This document shows, in pieces, positions 52,569 to 62,722 of a stretch of DNA of 64,000 bases (the first letter of the stretch is position 1; each line of letters starts with the position of its first letter). The notes below the pieces were generated by a model. It did no database searches, was not told the DNA's origin, and saw only the letters and a list, made by a program, of their open reading frames with translations. The DNA lies in NCBI RefSeq assembly GCF_003688625.1, contig NZ_RCWY01000003.1, positions 496,001 to 560,000 on the forward strand. The letters run 5' to 3'. A program made the translations under genes and the position numbers. This stretch comes from Sphingomonas sp. PP-CE-3A-406. Lineage in GTDB: Bacteria > Pseudomonadota > Alphaproteobacteria > Sphingomonadales > Sphingomonadaceae.

Positions 52569-53624
52569 TCAGGCGGCGCAGATCCGATCGCGGCCCTGTT
52601 CCTTGGCCGTATAGAGCAGGCGGTCGGCACGCGAGAACGCGATTCCCGACGTTTCTTCAATATGGATCGCGGTGATGCCCGCCGAAAAGGTGATGCTTCC
52701 CAGCGGCGCGTCGGTCTCACGGTTGCGGTATCGCTTCGCCGCCACCGTCGCGCGAACGCGATCGAGCAACTTGGCCGCATCCGACAGGGTTTTGCCCTTG
52801 ATCAGCAGCGCAAACTCCTCGCCACCGTGGCGGACCACCAGATGCGGTGCGCATTCGCTCGACAACGCCTGTCCGATCGCGATAAGAACGCGGTCGCCGA
52901 CGCCGTGCCCGTGGAGGTCGTTGACGCCCTTGAACCGGTCGATGTCGCACACCGCCAGGCAATAGGGTCCGGCATCGAGGTCGCGCTCGGCGAACGCCTC
53001 CTCGAACGCGCGGCGGTTGGGCAGGCCGGTCAGCATATCGCGCCGGGCGATGTCGTGCGCCTCGACCAGCTTGGTGCGCAGGATATCGGCTTCGGCGGTG
53101 GCGGCGGCGAGTCGCACTTCGCTGTCGTGGATCCGACCGATCATCATGGTGGTGATCTGCGTGATCTCGTCGATCTCGGCGATCTGCTTGATCGCAGCGG
53201 CGCTCTTGGCGAGATCGCGGCCGAAGCCCCGCGTTTCGTCCTGCATCGTCCGCATGATCTGCGTGAAGTCTTCGACATGGTGCTGCGTTTCGACGACCAG
53301 CGAAATCGCGCTGTCGACGCCGGTTTCCGCGGCGACGTCCGACGCCTGGACGGAGGCGGGGCGGTGCGCCGCCGGGGCGCCGGCGACGACCTGACCGCCG
53401 AGTCGCTCGATATCGTTGCGACTCAGGCGGACCCCGCCATCGGTCAGCCGCGCGACCGCGATCGCCAGCGGCTGGTCGGGCGCCGATAGAACGGCATGCG
53501 CGAAGTGGTAATGCGCGGGGTCGGGGCTCAGGCGATGCTCGTCAAGGAACCTCCCGATACGCTCGTACAGCGAGTTTCTTGGGTCTGCCCCCGATACCGG
53601 CTTGGCCGCTTGCGCGTCCCCCAT
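52569..53624 (-). CDS. Diguanylate cyclase (GGDEF domain)
   Basis: Cytosolic protein of 351 residues. The C-terminal GGDEF domain (about 190-351) carries an intact GGEEF active site near residue 265 and the usual DMLTGLPNRRAFEEAF start, so it should make cyclic di-GMP. The inhibitory I-site (RxxD) is replaced by CAPH. The N-terminal 180 residues contain LSPDPAHYHFAHAVL and a helical region, a form seen in other alphaproteobacterial cyclases and probably a signal-input or dimer domain. It has no membrane segment. Confidence 0.92.
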   Translation of the reverse strand: MGDAQAAKPVSGADPRNSLYERIGRFLDEHRLSPDPAHYHFAHAVLSAPDQPLAIAVARLTDGGVRLSRNDIERLGGQVVAGAPAAHRPASVQASDVAAETGVDSAISLVVETQHHVEDFTQIMRTMQDETRGFGRDLAKSAAAIKQIAEIDEITQITTMMIGRIHDSEVRLAAATAEADILRTKLVEAHDIARRDMLTGLPNRRAFEEAFAERDLDAGPYCLAVCDIDRFKGVNDLHGHGVGDRVLIAIGQALSSECAPHLVVRHGGEEFALLIKGKTLSDAAKLLDRVRATVAAKRYRNRETDAPLGSITFSAGITAIHIEETSGIAFSRADRLLYTAKEQGRDRICAA

Positions 53625-53692
53625 GACTTCCTCCGCATCCCCACCAAAGGCATAGACCCGAAAGCGTTAGCATATTGTCACCAGAACGGCAG

Positions 53693-54229
53693 CTATTTGC
53701 CGGTCAGCTTTTCCACTGCCGCCAACGTCGTCGCGACATGCTGGGCGGGGTTCATGTCGTCATGCACGAACGCGACCCGGCCGTCCTTGGCGATCACGTA
53801 GCTGGTGCGCTTGGTCACCGTGCGACCCATCACCGGCTTGCCGAGTGCGACGTCATAGCCCTTGACCACGTTAGGCCCTGCGCTCGCGACCGCGAACTTG
53901 CCCGCGCACTTCTCGGCCGAGAACTTGCTGAGCGTCTCCACGTTGTCGGCCGACATGCCGATCACCGTCGCGCCGGCTTTGGTGAACGCAGGGATCGCCT
54001 CGGCGAACGCGTGCGCCTCGGCGTTGCAACCGCCGGTGTAGGCGGCGGGGAAGAAGTACAGCACGACGGGGCCCTTCTTGAGCTGTTCGGCGAGATGCAC
54101 GGTGAAGATCTTGCCGGCGATCGCCCCGCGAGTCGTGAAGTCGGGCGCCTTGGCGCCTGGCGCGAGTGCGGCGAACGCCGGCGTTGCGACGAGCAGGGCG
54201 GCGGCGGCAAGGGTCTGGACGAGGCGCAT
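53693..54229 (-). CDS. Exported peroxiredoxin (AhpC/TSA, Bcp-like)
   Basis: Protein of 178 residues with a signal peptide (about 1-20), so probably periplasmic. The thioredoxin-like domain has the peroxidatic Cys68 in YTGGCNAEA (TxxC), and another Cys in EKCAGKF about 45 residues later could resolve it. Peroxiredoxins reduce peroxides. The start at 54229 is the only one yielding a signal peptide. It is divergent from hisN. Confidence 0.9.
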   Translation of the reverse strand: MRLVQTLAAAALLVATPAFAALAPGAKAPDFTTRGAIAGKIFTVHLAEQLKKGPVVLYFFPAAYTGGCNAEAHAFAEAIPAFTKAGATVIGMSADNVETLSKFSAEKCAGKFAVASAGPNVVKGYDVALGKPVMGRTVTKRTSYVIAKDGRVAFVHDDMNPAQHVATTLAAVEKLTGK

Positions 54230-54319
54230 GGACGTTACTCCGGTTGGATTGCAGCGACCTACGCGCACGCGGATGATCCGTCCATTGCTCGCGACGGCTG
54301 CGGCCGATAGGCAGAGGGC

Positions 54320-55153
54320 ATGCCAGTCACCCAAGCCGATATCGACCTCGCGCACCGCCTCGCGGATGCTGCGGGCAACGTCATCCGACCGTATTTCCGC
54401 CATGAGCACGGCGTCGAGATCAAGGACGACCAATCCCCCGTCACGCGCGCCGACCGCGAGGCCGAATCAGCGATGCGCCGGCTGCTCGACGCCGAACGTT
54501 CGGGCGACGGCATCGTCGGCGAGGAGTTTGGCGAGAAGCCGGGCGTCACCAACCGCAAATGGGTACTCGACCCGATCGACGGCACGCGCAGCTTCACCGT
54601 CGGCCGCGCGATCTTCGGCACGCTGATCGCCTTGGTCGAGGATGGCTGGCCGGTGCTCGGGATCATCGACCAGCCGGTCCAGCGCGAACGCTGGGTCGGA
54701 GTCGCGGGCCGCCCGACGACGCTCAACGGCGTCCCCGTCCGCACGCGCGCCTGCCGCGAACTGGCAGGCTCGACGATCGCCACCACCAGCCCGCATCTGT
54801 TCGACGAGGTCGACGTCCCGCACTATTTGGCGCTGGTCGCGGCAATCTCGGGCGGCAACCCGCGGCAGGGGCCTGTCTATGGCGGCGACTGCTACAATTA
54901 CGGGCTGCTCGCGAGCGGGCATCTCGACGTGGTCTGCGAGTCGGGGCTCAAAATCTACGACTTCGCCGCGCTGGTGCCGGTGGTCGAAGGGGCAGGCGGC
55001 ATGATGTGCGACTGGAATGGCGACCCCCTGACCGCGGCGAGCGAAGGCCATGTTCTCGCTATCGGTGACCCCGCGCGGATGGACGACGTGCTGGAAGCGA
55101 TGCACCGGGTGCGCGATGACGGGCACGATCACACCAGCCACGATCACGGATAA
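54320..55153 (+). CDS. hisN: Inositol-monophosphatase-family phosphatase, probably histidinol-phosphatase
   Basis: Magnesium-dependent phosphatase of 277 residues. Metal-binding motifs GEEFG, LDPIDGTRSF and the C-terminal SGLKIYDFAALVPVVEGAGG are present. The pattern, particularly the insertion-free core and GGDCYNYGLLASGHLD, fits the HisN type that dephosphorylates L-histidinol phosphate; an inositol phosphatase is the alternative. The C-terminus is His-rich (DDGHDHTSHDHG), perhaps metal-binding. No his genes are adjacent. Confidence 0.85.
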   Translation: MPVTQADIDLAHRLADAAGNVIRPYFRHEHGVEIKDDQSPVTRADREAESAMRRLLDAERSGDGIVGEEFGEKPGVTNRKWVLDPIDGTRSFTVGRAIFGTLIALVEDGWPVLGIIDQPVQRERWVGVAGRPTTLNGVPVRTRACRELAGSTIATTSPHLFDEVDVPHYLALVAAISGGNPRQGPVYGGDCYNYGLLASGHLDVVCESGLKIYDFAALVPVVEGAGGMMCDWNGDPLTAASEGHVLAIGDPARMDDVLEAMHRVRDDGHDHTSHDHG

Positions 55154-55647
55154 GAATTCCCCTCCCGCCTGCGGGAGGGTCTAGCGGAAGTGCCCAGGCC
55201 GTCGGGGGCATGTCTCCCCTCCTCCAAGCGGCAGGGGAGCAGCAGGGCGGCATCGCAAAGCGCAACGCCCCCACATCACCACCCCCCATCCGTCATCCCG
55301 GCGGGCGCCGGGACCCACGGACACGGCACGTTGGTCGTCGGAGCTAACCCTACCATGGGCCCCGGCGTCCGCCGGGGTGACGGGGTGGGTGCGGTGAGAA
55401 GACGATGGTCTTGCGGTGATCGCGACCCAACCCAGGCACCGCGCGCTATTCGAACGGGCGGCCTGTAATCGGCCTCCTGCGTCTCCACCGCCATGCCACG
55501 CTCACTCCCCTATCCGTCATCCCGGCGGACGCCGGGACCCATGGATCCGGCACGCCAGCCGTCGAAGCAGGTCCAACCATCGACCCGGACGTCCGCCTGA
55601 TCCCCGACCGAGCAAGCTAGGGAAGGGGCGCTAGTTTCGCGCGCCCC
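55154..55647. repeat. 494-base gap rich in diverged palindromic repeats
   Basis: No gene is visible here. It contains a hairpin at about 55158-55180 (CCCTCCCGCCTGCGGGAGGG), a family A-like repeat at 55291-55382 (CGTCATCCCGGCGGGCGCCG to GGGGTGACGG), and half of another at 55515-55545 whose right arm is degraded. The gap lies between the convergent hisN and the AsmA-like gene. Confidence 0.78.
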
Positions 55648-57783
55648 TCAGAAAATCCCGAGAAACTTCTTCCGCTGACCCTTCTTCTCCGCCGCAGACG
55701 TCTTCCCGTCCTCGGCCTTGGCCGTCGTCCCATGCCCGACGTCATCGCGCGGCTGGCCCTTCGTCGTTCGCTGCGCCGCCGCCGTCGCCCCGGCCAGTAC
55801 AGGACCGCACGCCGTCGACTTCGCATCGCCGACATCGACGAACGCCAGGATCCCCGCAACCGGCGTCGCGACCAGTGCCAGCCCGAGCCCGCTGCCGACC
55901 CGCGTGAGCAGATCCTTCGAGATCACGTTCAGCTTCGGCGCGGCGAACATGCCGCCGACCCCGATCGGCGACTGCCCCGCGAACAGGCTGAACTTCTTCG
56001 AATCCGCACGAAATGCGAGATCGACCGCCTCGTTGCGGAAACTGAACCCGCCGCGCCCGACGATCACGTTCTTGCGCGTGTCGATCAGGATCGGGTCCGC
56101 CGCCGCAACGCCGCCGCGCACGGTGAAGCCGATCAGCCCGCAATTCATCTGCACCGGCTCGTTCAGCTGGCCCTGGAACATCCGCTGCGCGAACGTGCCG
56201 ATATCGAGCTCGGCGAGCTGCACGTTGCGGACCGACAGCGCGCCCGACGGCAGCACGAACGCGATCCGGCCGCGTGACGATGCGAGCGAATCGTGGATCG
56301 AATCGCCGCGTCCGTCGAGCTTGATGCGACCCTTGACGGTCCCGGTCGTCCCGGCTTCGGTCAGGCCATAGCCCTTGAGCAGACGCCCCAACGGCGTCGG
56401 CGCGAGGCGGATATCGTACGAGACCGCGCTCGGCCGTGCGCGCGTATCGAAGATCACGTCCGAAGCCACGTTGCCGCGCGCCATCGAGAAGGTCAGCGGC
56501 GACAGCGCCAACCGCCCACGCTCCAGATCGAGCGTCAGATCGATGTTTGAGATCGGCAGGTTGCGCGACTTCACCACGCCGATCGTCCATTTCAGGTCGG
56601 CATCGAAGATCTGCATCGTCGCGACCGGCAGGTTCCCGTCGGGGAGCAGGCGCTGTGGTGCGGCGCCCGTCGCCGCTGCCGCCGCGACAGCCCCCTTCGA
56701 TTCGACGATGTCGGGATTGAAGCCGATGAACGGTGCCGCATCGATGATGTCGAGGCTCTTGGTCGTGAGCACCGAATCGAGATGGATGCGCTCGCCGTTG
56801 ATGATCGTCAGCTTGCCCGCGAGATCGGTTCGGCCTGCAAAGCCACGCAGATGCGTGAAGGCGTATTCGTCGCCCTGCTTGATCAGCTGCGCGCGCAGTT
56901 TGTAGGTCCGCGTGTTCGGGATCGCGACGTCGATCACACCCAGCAGCGTCGAGAGATTGGCGCCGCGCGCGGTCACGGCGAGCGGTACGTTCTCGACATC
57001 GGCGATACTTGGCAGCGTCCCCGCGACGTCGATGATGTTCCCCGCCGCCCGCGCCCGCGCGACCAGCTTGTTCTGCCCGCGATTGGCGGTCGCGTCCGGC
57101 GACAGGAGCTGCGCGGTCACGGTGAACGGCGTCTCGCGCAACCGCCCCTTGCCGGTCAGCCCGACCGCACGCCCAATCGTCGCATCCACCGAGCGGATAT
57201 CGGCGATGTTGAGGTCCGCGACGATCCGCATCCGCGGGTCGAGATAGCGCACCGACGTGCCCGTCACCGTGGCCACGTCGATCCGCGGAAACTCGAGCGG
57301 CTTGCCGCCCTTCTTCTCGGAGAACGTCCAGGTGTTCGCGCTATGCGGCTTGTTCCACTCCAGATCGACCGCGCCGTTGACGAGATCGAGCCAGTACAGC
57401 CGCCGCTTGCCGAAGATCAGCGACAGCGGCGCGATCCGCGTGTCGAGCTTGTCCGCGCGGAACAGGTTCGGCCGGCTTGCCCAGTCGGGGTTCGAGAGCG
57501 TGAAGTTCTCCGCGTACAGCTTGATGCGGAACGGCGCGAAATAAAGCTGGAAATCGCCGCGCACGGTCAGCGTCCGGTGCGTCAGCGACCCGACGACGCG
57601 CTCGAACGGATGCTTCAGGAAGCGCCCCTTGGTGATGTACAGCACCAGCCAGATCGCGACGATGACCGCGACGATCCCGAGCAGGATGTTGCGCAGTATC
57701 CGCCGCTTGCGACGTTTTTGCGCAGGGGCTGCTTCCGGGGCCGCGGGAGGGGTCTCGATCGGCTGCGTCGGGCTGTCGTCCAT
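55648..57783 (-). CDS. AsmA-family protein
   Basis: Protein of 711 residues. A short cytosolic N-terminus and one transmembrane helix (ILLGIVAVIVAIWLVLYI, about residues 34-52) anchor it in the inner membrane. The remainder is a long periplasmic beta-rich repeat region of the AsmA type (PFERVVGSLTHRTLTVRGDF, LSNPDWAS) with an AsmA_2-like C-terminal part. Relatives form bridges or grooves that move lipids to the outer membrane. The last 50 residues are charged and lysine-rich. The start at 57783 was preferred to an upstream codon at 57819. It is divergent from rpmI. Confidence 0.9.
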   Translation of the reverse strand: MDDSPTQPIETPPAAPEAAPAQKRRKRRILRNILLGIVAVIVAIWLVLYITKGRFLKHPFERVVGSLTHRTLTVRGDFQLYFAPFRIKLYAENFTLSNPDWASRPNLFRADKLDTRIAPLSLIFGKRRLYWLDLVNGAVDLEWNKPHSANTWTFSEKKGGKPLEFPRIDVATVTGTSVRYLDPRMRIVADLNIADIRSVDATIGRAVGLTGKGRLRETPFTVTAQLLSPDATANRGQNKLVARARAAGNIIDVAGTLPSIADVENVPLAVTARGANLSTLLGVIDVAIPNTRTYKLRAQLIKQGDEYAFTHLRGFAGRTDLAGKLTIINGERIHLDSVLTTKSLDIIDAAPFIGFNPDIVESKGAVAAAAATGAAPQRLLPDGNLPVATMQIFDADLKWTIGVVKSRNLPISNIDLTLDLERGRLALSPLTFSMARGNVASDVIFDTRARPSAVSYDIRLAPTPLGRLLKGYGLTEAGTTGTVKGRIKLDGRGDSIHDSLASSRGRIAFVLPSGALSVRNVQLAELDIGTFAQRMFQGQLNEPVQMNCGLIGFTVRGGVAAADPILIDTRKNVIVGRGGFSFRNEAVDLAFRADSKKFSLFAGQSPIGVGGMFAAPKLNVISKDLLTRVGSGLGLALVATPVAGILAFVDVGDAKSTACGPVLAGATAAAQRTTKGQPRDDVGHGTTAKAEDGKTSAAEKKGQRKKFLGIF

Positions 57784-57951
57784 GCTTGGCCTATCGCACG
57801 ACAGCCGCGTCAGTTCCACAACGGTTGATATGGCGGATCATTGCGTCTATGCGGCCCGCTTCCTCGAAGGGAACGCGTTCGACGAATCGCCCGGCCAGTG
57901 TGGGCTGCCGCGGCGATTTCAGCGTCCTCCTTCGTAACCGAAAGGATAAAA

Positions 57952-58155
57952 ATGCCCAAGCTGAAGACCAAGAGCGGCGTCAAGAAACGCTTCAAGCTCA
58001 CCGCCACCGGCCTGCTCAAGCACGGCGTCGCCGGCAAGCGTCACCGTCTGGCGCATCACAACGGCAAGTACATCCGTCAGAACCGCGGCACCAAGCTGCT
58101 GTCGAAGGCCGATACCGCAGCAGTGAAGGCCTGGGCGCCTTACGGCCTGCGTTGA
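57952..58155 (+). CDS. rpmI: 50S ribosomal protein L35
   Basis: Ribosomal large-subunit protein of 67 residues with the family pattern MPKLKTKSGVKKRFKLTATG, LLKHGVAGKRHRL and the basic C-terminus. AAAGGA lies 6 bases before the ATG. It is followed after 19 bases by rplT, the usual partner. The translation factor gene infC, normally the first gene of this operon, is not adjacent here. Confidence 0.98.
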   Translation: MPKLKTKSGVKKRFKLTATGLLKHGVAGKRHRLAHHNGKYIRQNRGTKLLSKADTAAVKAWAPYGLR

Positions 58156-58174
58156 GCTGAGAAGGAATTAGACA

Positions 58175-58540
58175 ATGGCACGCGTAAAACGGGGTGTTAC
58201 CACCCGCGCCAAGCACAAGCGTATTTTGGTTCAGGCGAAGGGCTATTATGGCCGTCGCAAGAACACCATCCGCATCGCCCGTCAGGCCGTCGAGAAGGCC
58301 GGACAGTACGCATATCGCGACCGCAAGGTTAAGAAGCGCACGTTCCGTGGCCTCTGGATCCAGCGCATCAACGCCGGCGTTCGCGCCGAGGGTCTGACGT
58401 ATTCGCAGTTCATGCACGGCGTGAAGCTGGCAGGGATCGAACTCGACCGGAAGGTCCTGGCCGACATCGCCATGCACGAGGGCGCTGCATTCAGCGCCAT
58501 CGTCGCCCAGGTGAAGGCGGCTCTCCCCCAGGCTGCGTAA
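58175..58540 (+). CDS. rplT: 50S ribosomal protein L20
   Basis: Large-subunit assembly protein of 121 residues, highly basic. The N-terminal tail [18 protein letters not shown] and the segment [20 protein letters not shown] are typical. GAAGGA is 7 bases before the ATG. A stem-loop terminator follows at 58566. Confidence 0.98.
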   Translation: MARVKRGVTTRAKHKRILVQAKGYYGRRKNTIRIARQAVEKAGQYAYRDRKVKKRTFRGLWIQRINAGVRAEGLTYSQFMHGVKLAGIELDRKVLADIAMHEGAAFSAIVAQVKAALPQAA

Positions 58541-58565
58541 TTCGCGACTGAGGCGAGTTTCGGGA

Positions 58566-58602
58566 GGGCGTCGGTGGAGATACCGGCGCCCTTTCTGCGT
58601 TT
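58566..58602 (+). terminator. Intrinsic terminator after rplT
   Basis: Stem GGGCGTCGGT (58566-58575) and ACCGGCGCCC (58582-58591), 10 bp with one G-T pair, around a 6-base loop. It is followed by TTTCTGCGTTT. The T-run is interrupted, so strength is moderate. It would separate rpmI-rplT from the GIY-YIG and pheST region. Confidence 0.75.
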
Positions 58603-58630
58603 GGAGGCGGAGCACTGCCCGCCCTCAAAC

Positions 58631-58726
58631 CGTCATTCCCGCGAAGGCGGGAACCCATAACCTTCGAACCGTTGTGATTACCCCCAACGTCAGCCAGTAT
58701 GGGTTCCCGCCTACGCGGGAATGACG
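58631..58726. repeat. Palindromic repeat, family A, left of the GIY-YIG gene
   Basis: Starts CGTCATTCCCGCGAAGGCGG at 58631 and ends CGCGGGAATGACG at 58726, with a centre of about 40 bases. The GIY-YIG gene begins 24 bases further on. Confidence 0.93.
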
Positions 58727-58749
58727 AAGTTGTAGCGAGGGGATAGCGG

Positions 58750-59079
58750 ATGGACTGGCAGCCGTGCGTCTACATCCTAGCCAGCGGCCGGCACGGCACG
58801 CTCTATATCGGCGTCACCTCCAACCTGCTCGGTCGCATCCACCAGCACCGAGAAGGCTTGATCAAGGGCTTCACCTCCCGCTACGGCATCCATCGGTTGG
58901 TGCACTACGAAATCGCCGATACGATGGAAGCGGCGATCACGCGCGAAAAGCAGCTGAAGAAGTGGAACCGCGACTGGAAGCTGCGGTTGATCGAAGAGAG
59001 CAATCTCGATTGGGACGATCTGGCGATCGGGCTGGGATTCCCCCCACTCCGCCATTCCCGCGCAGGCGGGAATCCATAA
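58750..59079 (+). CDS. GIY-YIG nuclease domain protein, C-terminus encoded by a repeat
   Basis: Small protein of 109 residues consisting of a single GIY-YIG domain. VYILAS and TLYIGVTSNL carry the two conserved tyrosine strands, RIHQHREG gives the catalytic Arg region, and ITREKQLKKW holds the metal-binding Glu. It is similar to the UPF0213/YhbQ-type solitary nucleases whose role is unclear. The last residues (RHSRAGGNP) and the stop codon lie within the next palindromic repeat, which starts at 59050. A second repeat lies 24 bases upstream. Confidence 0.9.
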   Translation: MDWQPCVYILASGRHGTLYIGVTSNLLGRIHQHREGLIKGFTSRYGIHRLVHYEIADTMEAAITREKQLKKWNRDWKLRLIEESNLDWDDLAIGLGFPPLRHSRAGGNP

Positions 59080-59142
59080 CCGCTACGGTGATGACGACCG
59101 ACCCGGTAGCGCATATGGATCCCCGCCTGCGCGGGGATGACG
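59050..59142. repeat. Palindromic repeat, family A, overlapping the end of the GIY-YIG gene
   Basis: The left arm CGCCATTCCCGCGCAGGCGG starts at 59050, inside the coding region; the right arm ends CGCGGGGATGACG at 59142. One base of the usual CGTCAT end is changed to CGCCAT. pheS begins 41 bases after the repeat. Confidence 0.93.
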
Positions 59143-59183
59143 AGTAGAGCGATAGAGACCCGCGAAATTAGGATGGCGAAACA

Positions 59184-60299
59184 GTGACGCAAGACCTGAA
59201 CCAGATGCGCGACCACATGCTGACGGCGATCGCCACCGCATCCGGGCTCGACGCGCTCGACGCGTGCCGGGTCGAGGCTCTCGGCAAGCAGGGCACGATT
59301 ACCGCGCTGCTGAAGACGCTCGGCAAGATGACGCCGGACGAGCGTCTCGTCCAAGGCCCGCTGATTCAGGGGCTCCGCGAAGCCGTCGCCAACGGCATCG
59401 CCGAGCGCAAGGCCACGCTCGAACGCGCCGCGCTCGACGCGCGCCTCGCCAGCGAAACGCTCGACATGACGCTCCCCGCGGATGCGACGCCCGCCGGCAC
59501 GATCCACCCCGTCAGCCAGGTCATGGACGAACTCGCCGAGATCTTCGCCGACCTCGGTTTCGCGGTCGCGACCGGTCCCGAGATCGAGACCGACTGGCAT
59601 AATTTCACCGCGCTCAACATCCCCGAGACGCACCCCGCGCGGGCGATGCACGATACTTTCTACCTGCAGCAGGGGATCGACGCGAAGGCTGCCGGCACCG
59701 CCGACGAGAAGACGACCTTCTCGCTGCTCCGCACGCACACGTCGCCGGTCCAGATCCGCACGATGTTGAGCCAGAAACCGCCGATCCGCGTCATCGCGCC
59801 GGGCCGCACCTACCGTTCGGATTCCGACGCGACGCACACGCCGATGTTCCACCAGGTCGAGGGCCTCGTGATCGACAAGGGCATCACGCTCGGCCACCTG
59901 AAGTGGACGCTTGAGACGTTCGTGAAGGCGTTCTTCGAGCGCGACGACATCGTCCTCCGCCTGCGCCCCAGCTACTTCCCGTTCACCGAGCCCTCGGTCG
60001 AGATCGACGTCGGCTATACGCTGGTCAAGGGCAAGCGCGTCGTCGGCGGCGCCGAGCCCGATGGCTGGCTCGAGATCCTCGGCTCGGGCATGGTCCACCG
60101 CAAGGTTATCGAAGCCTGCGGACTCGACCCCGACGAATGGCAGGGTTTCGCGTTCGGTTGCGGGATCGATCGCCTGGCGATGCTCAAATACGGCATGGAC
60201 GACCTCCGCCCGTTCTTCGACGGCGATATCCGCTGGCTCAAGCATTACGGCTTTTCGAGCCTCGACGTCCCCACCTTGTCCGGCGGAGTCGGCGCATGA
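59184..60299 (+). CDS. pheS: Phenylalanine-tRNA ligase alpha subunit
   Basis: Catalytic subunit of class II Phe-tRNA synthetase. The 371 residues contain the N-terminal coiled coil (about 1-90) and the class II core: [19 protein letters not shown], the motif 2 loop (RAGRT-like [20 protein letters not shown]) and motif 3 ([13 protein letters not shown]). The GTG at 59184 has AGGA about 11 bases upstream; an ATG at 59205 is possible. Its stop overlaps the pheT start by 4 bases. Confidence 0.97.
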   Translation: MTQDLNQMRDHMLTAIATASGLDALDACRVEALGKQGTITALLKTLGKMTPDERLVQGPLIQGLREAVANGIAERKATLERAALDARLASETLDMTLPADATPAGTIHPVSQVMDELAEIFADLGFAVATGPEIETDWHNFTALNIPETHPARAMHDTFYLQQGIDAKAAGTADEKTTFSLLRTHTSPVQIRTMLSQKPPIRVIAPGRTYRSDSDATHTPMFHQVEGLVIDKGITLGHLKWTLETFVKAFFERDDIVLRLRPSYFPFTEPSVEIDVGYTLVKGKRVVGGAEPDGWLEILGSGMVHRKVIEACGLDPDEWQGFAFGCGIDRLAMLKYGMDDLRPFFDGDIRWLKHYGFSSLDVPTLSGGVGA

Positions 60300-62710
60300 A
60301 GTTCACGCTCAGCTGGCTCAAGCAGCACCTCGAAACCACCGCCACGCTCGACCAGATCGTCGAGGCGCTGACCCGCATCGGCCTCGAAGTCGAAAGCGTC
60401 GAGAACCCCGGCGAAAAGCTTGCCGCGTTCAAGATCGCAAAGGTCCTCAGCGCCGAACGCCATCCGCAGGCCGACAAGCTCCAGATCCTGTCCGTCGATG
60501 CCGGTAACGGTCCGCTCCAAGTCGTCTGCGGCGCCCCCAACGCGCGCGCCGGGCTGGTCGGCGTGTTCGGCGCACCCGGTGCCTATGTCCCCGGCCTCGA
60601 CGTGACGCTCAAGCTCGCCAGCATCCGCGGCGTCGAATCCAACGGCATGATGTGCTCGACGCGCGAGCTGGAACTCGGCGAGGATCACGACGGCATCATC
60701 GAACTGCCCGAAGACGCCCCGATCGGCACGCCGTACCCCGACTATGCCGGCCTGACCGACCCGGTCATCGACGTCGCAATCACGCCCAACCGCCAGGACT
60801 GCATGGGCGTCCGCGGCATCGCACGCGACCTTGCCGCCGCGGGCCTCGGCACGCTCACCCCGCTGACGTTCGATACGTTCACGAGTGAGGGCGCAGGTCC
60901 CGACGTCCGCACCGACGACACAGCCAGCTGCCCCGCGTTCTTCGCCCAGACCGTCACCGGCGTAACCAACGGCGAATCCCCCGAGTGGATGCGCCGCAGC
61001 CTCATCGCGATCGGCCAGAAGCCCATCTCCGCGCTCGTCGACATCACCAACTATCTGATGATCGACCTCGGCCGTCCGCTCCACGTCTACGACCGCGCGA
61101 AGCTCTCCGGCGGCCTCGTCGCGCGCAAGGCAAAGCACGGCGAACAGGTCGTCGCGCTCAACGGCAAGACCTACACGCTCGACGCGACCATGACCGTCAT
61201 CGCCGACGACGCGGCCGTGCACGACATCGGCGGCATCATGGGCGGCGAGCATTCGGGCGTCTCGGCGGACACTACCGACGTGCTGATCGAATGCGCGTAT
61301 TTCGATCCCGACCACATCGCGCGCACCGGCCAGAAGCTGACGCTGACCTCCGACGCGCGCAGCCGCTTCGAACGCGGCGTCGACCCCGCCTTCCTCGAAG
61401 ACGGCCTCGCGATCGCCACCGCGCTCGTGCTCCACATCTGCGGCGGCACGGCGAGCGACGTCACCCGCTCGGGCGAACCCCCGCTAGACCCCCGTGTGAT
61501 CCACTACGATCCGCGCTTGAGTGCAGACCTCGGTGGCCTCCACGTCGCCCCCGAACGCCAGGCGCGGACATTGTTGTCGCTCGGCTTCACGATCGGCGCG
61601 ATCCAGTCGGCCGACGCGTTCAGCGACGCGCTGTTCTCGACGATCGAGGGCAAATGGCCGGTCATGATCCCGAGCTGGCGGCGCGACGTCGACGGCCCCG
61701 CCGACCTCGTCGAGGAAGTCGTCCGCATCGAGGGCATCGACAATATCCCCTCGACGCCGCTCCCCCGGATGCCCGGCGTCGCGAAGCCGACCGCCACGCC
61801 CGAGCAGAAGCTCGAACGGCGCGCGCGCCGTGCCGCCGCCGCCCGAGGGCTCGACGAGGCGGTAACGTGGAGCTTCCTCTCCGAAGCCGAAGCAGCCGCC
61901 TTCGGTGGCGGCGCGTGGACGCTCGCCAATCCGATCAGCGAAGACCTGAAAGTCATGCGTCCGTCGCTGCTCCCCGGCCTGCTCGCCGCGACGGGACGCA
62001 ACCTCAAGCGCGGCCAGCAGAGCGTCCGTCTGTTCGAGATCGGCCGCCGCTATCTGGCGGACGCCGAACGCGCGACGCTAGGCGTAGTCCTCGCCGGCGA
62101 CCGCCGCCCCCGCGGCTGGCGCGATGGGAAAGCGGCGGCCTTCGACGCGTATGACGCGAAGGCCGAAGCGCTGGCGCTTCTCGCGGCATCGGGCGCGCCC
62201 GTCGATAACCTGCAAGTGATGGGTGAAGCGGGCGACGCATGGCACCCCGGCCAGTCCGGTACGCTTCGCCTCGGGCCGAAGACAGTGCTGGCGAGCTTCG
62301 GCATGCTCCATCCGACGGTGCTGAAGGCGTTCGACCTCGACGGCGCGGTTGCCGCGGTAGAAGTCTACCTCGACGCCATCCCGCCCAAGCGCGCTATCGG
62401 CTTTGCCCGTCCGGCTTACACGCCGCCAGCGCTGCAAGCCGTCCGCCGCGATTTCGCCTTCCTCGTGCCGGCGGCGCTCGCCACCGACACGCTGGTCCGC
62501 GCGGTCAAGGGGGCGGACAAGGTCGCGATCGTCTCGGCCCGCGTGTTCGACGTGTTCACCGGGGCAGGGGTGGAGGACGGCCACAAGTCGGTCGCGGTCG
62601 AGGTCGTCCTGCAACCGACCGCCAAAAGCTTCACCGACGAAGAGATCAAGGCGATCGCCGACAAGGTGGTAGCGGCCGCCGCAAAACAGGGCGCGAGCCT
62701 GAGAGGATAA
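60296..62710 (+). CDS. pheT: Phenylalanine-tRNA ligase beta subunit
   Basis: Partner of PheS; it binds the tRNA and carries the editing site that removes mischarged Tyr. The 804 residues follow the bacterial order: N-terminal [13 protein letters not shown], tRNA-binding domain (about 40-150), B3/4 editing domain (about 200-380), B5 domain, the class II-like core, and a C-terminal anticodon-binding fold (about 710-804). The start overlaps the pheS stop. A family B repeat begins 12 bases after its stop. Confidence 0.97.
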   Translation: MKFTLSWLKQHLETTATLDQIVEALTRIGLEVESVENPGEKLAAFKIAKVLSAERHPQADKLQILSVDAGNGPLQVVCGAPNARAGLVGVFGAPGAYVPGLDVTLKLASIRGVESNGMMCSTRELELGEDHDGIIELPEDAPIGTPYPDYAGLTDPVIDVAITPNRQDCMGVRGIARDLAAAGLGTLTPLTFDTFTSEGAGPDVRTDDTASCPAFFAQTVTGVTNGESPEWMRRSLIAIGQKPISALVDITNYLMIDLGRPLHVYDRAKLSGGLVARKAKHGEQVVALNGKTYTLDATMTVIADDAAVHDIGGIMGGEHSGVSADTTDVLIECAYFDPDHIARTGQKLTLTSDARSRFERGVDPAFLEDGLAIATALVLHICGGTASDVTRSGEPPLDPRVIHYDPRLSADLGGLHVAPERQARTLLSLGFTIGAIQSADAFSDALFSTIEGKWPVMIPSWRRDVDGPADLVEEVVRIEGIDNIPSTPLPRMPGVAKPTATPEQKLERRARRAAAARGLDEAVTWSFLSEAEAAAFGGGAWTLANPISEDLKVMRPSLLPGLLAATGRNLKRGQQSVRLFEIGRRYLADAERATLGVVLAGDRRPRGWRDGKAAAFDAYDAKAEALALLAASGAPVDNLQVMGEAGDAWHPGQSGTLRLGPKTVLASFGMLHPTVLKAFDLDGAVAAVEVYLDAIPPKRAIGFARPAYTPPALQAVRRDFAFLVPAALATDTLVRAVKGADKVAIVSARVFDVFTGAGVEDGHKSVAVEVVLQPTAKSFTDEEIKAIADKVVAAAAKQGASLRG

Positions 62711-62722
62711 CGCTCCCCCAAC

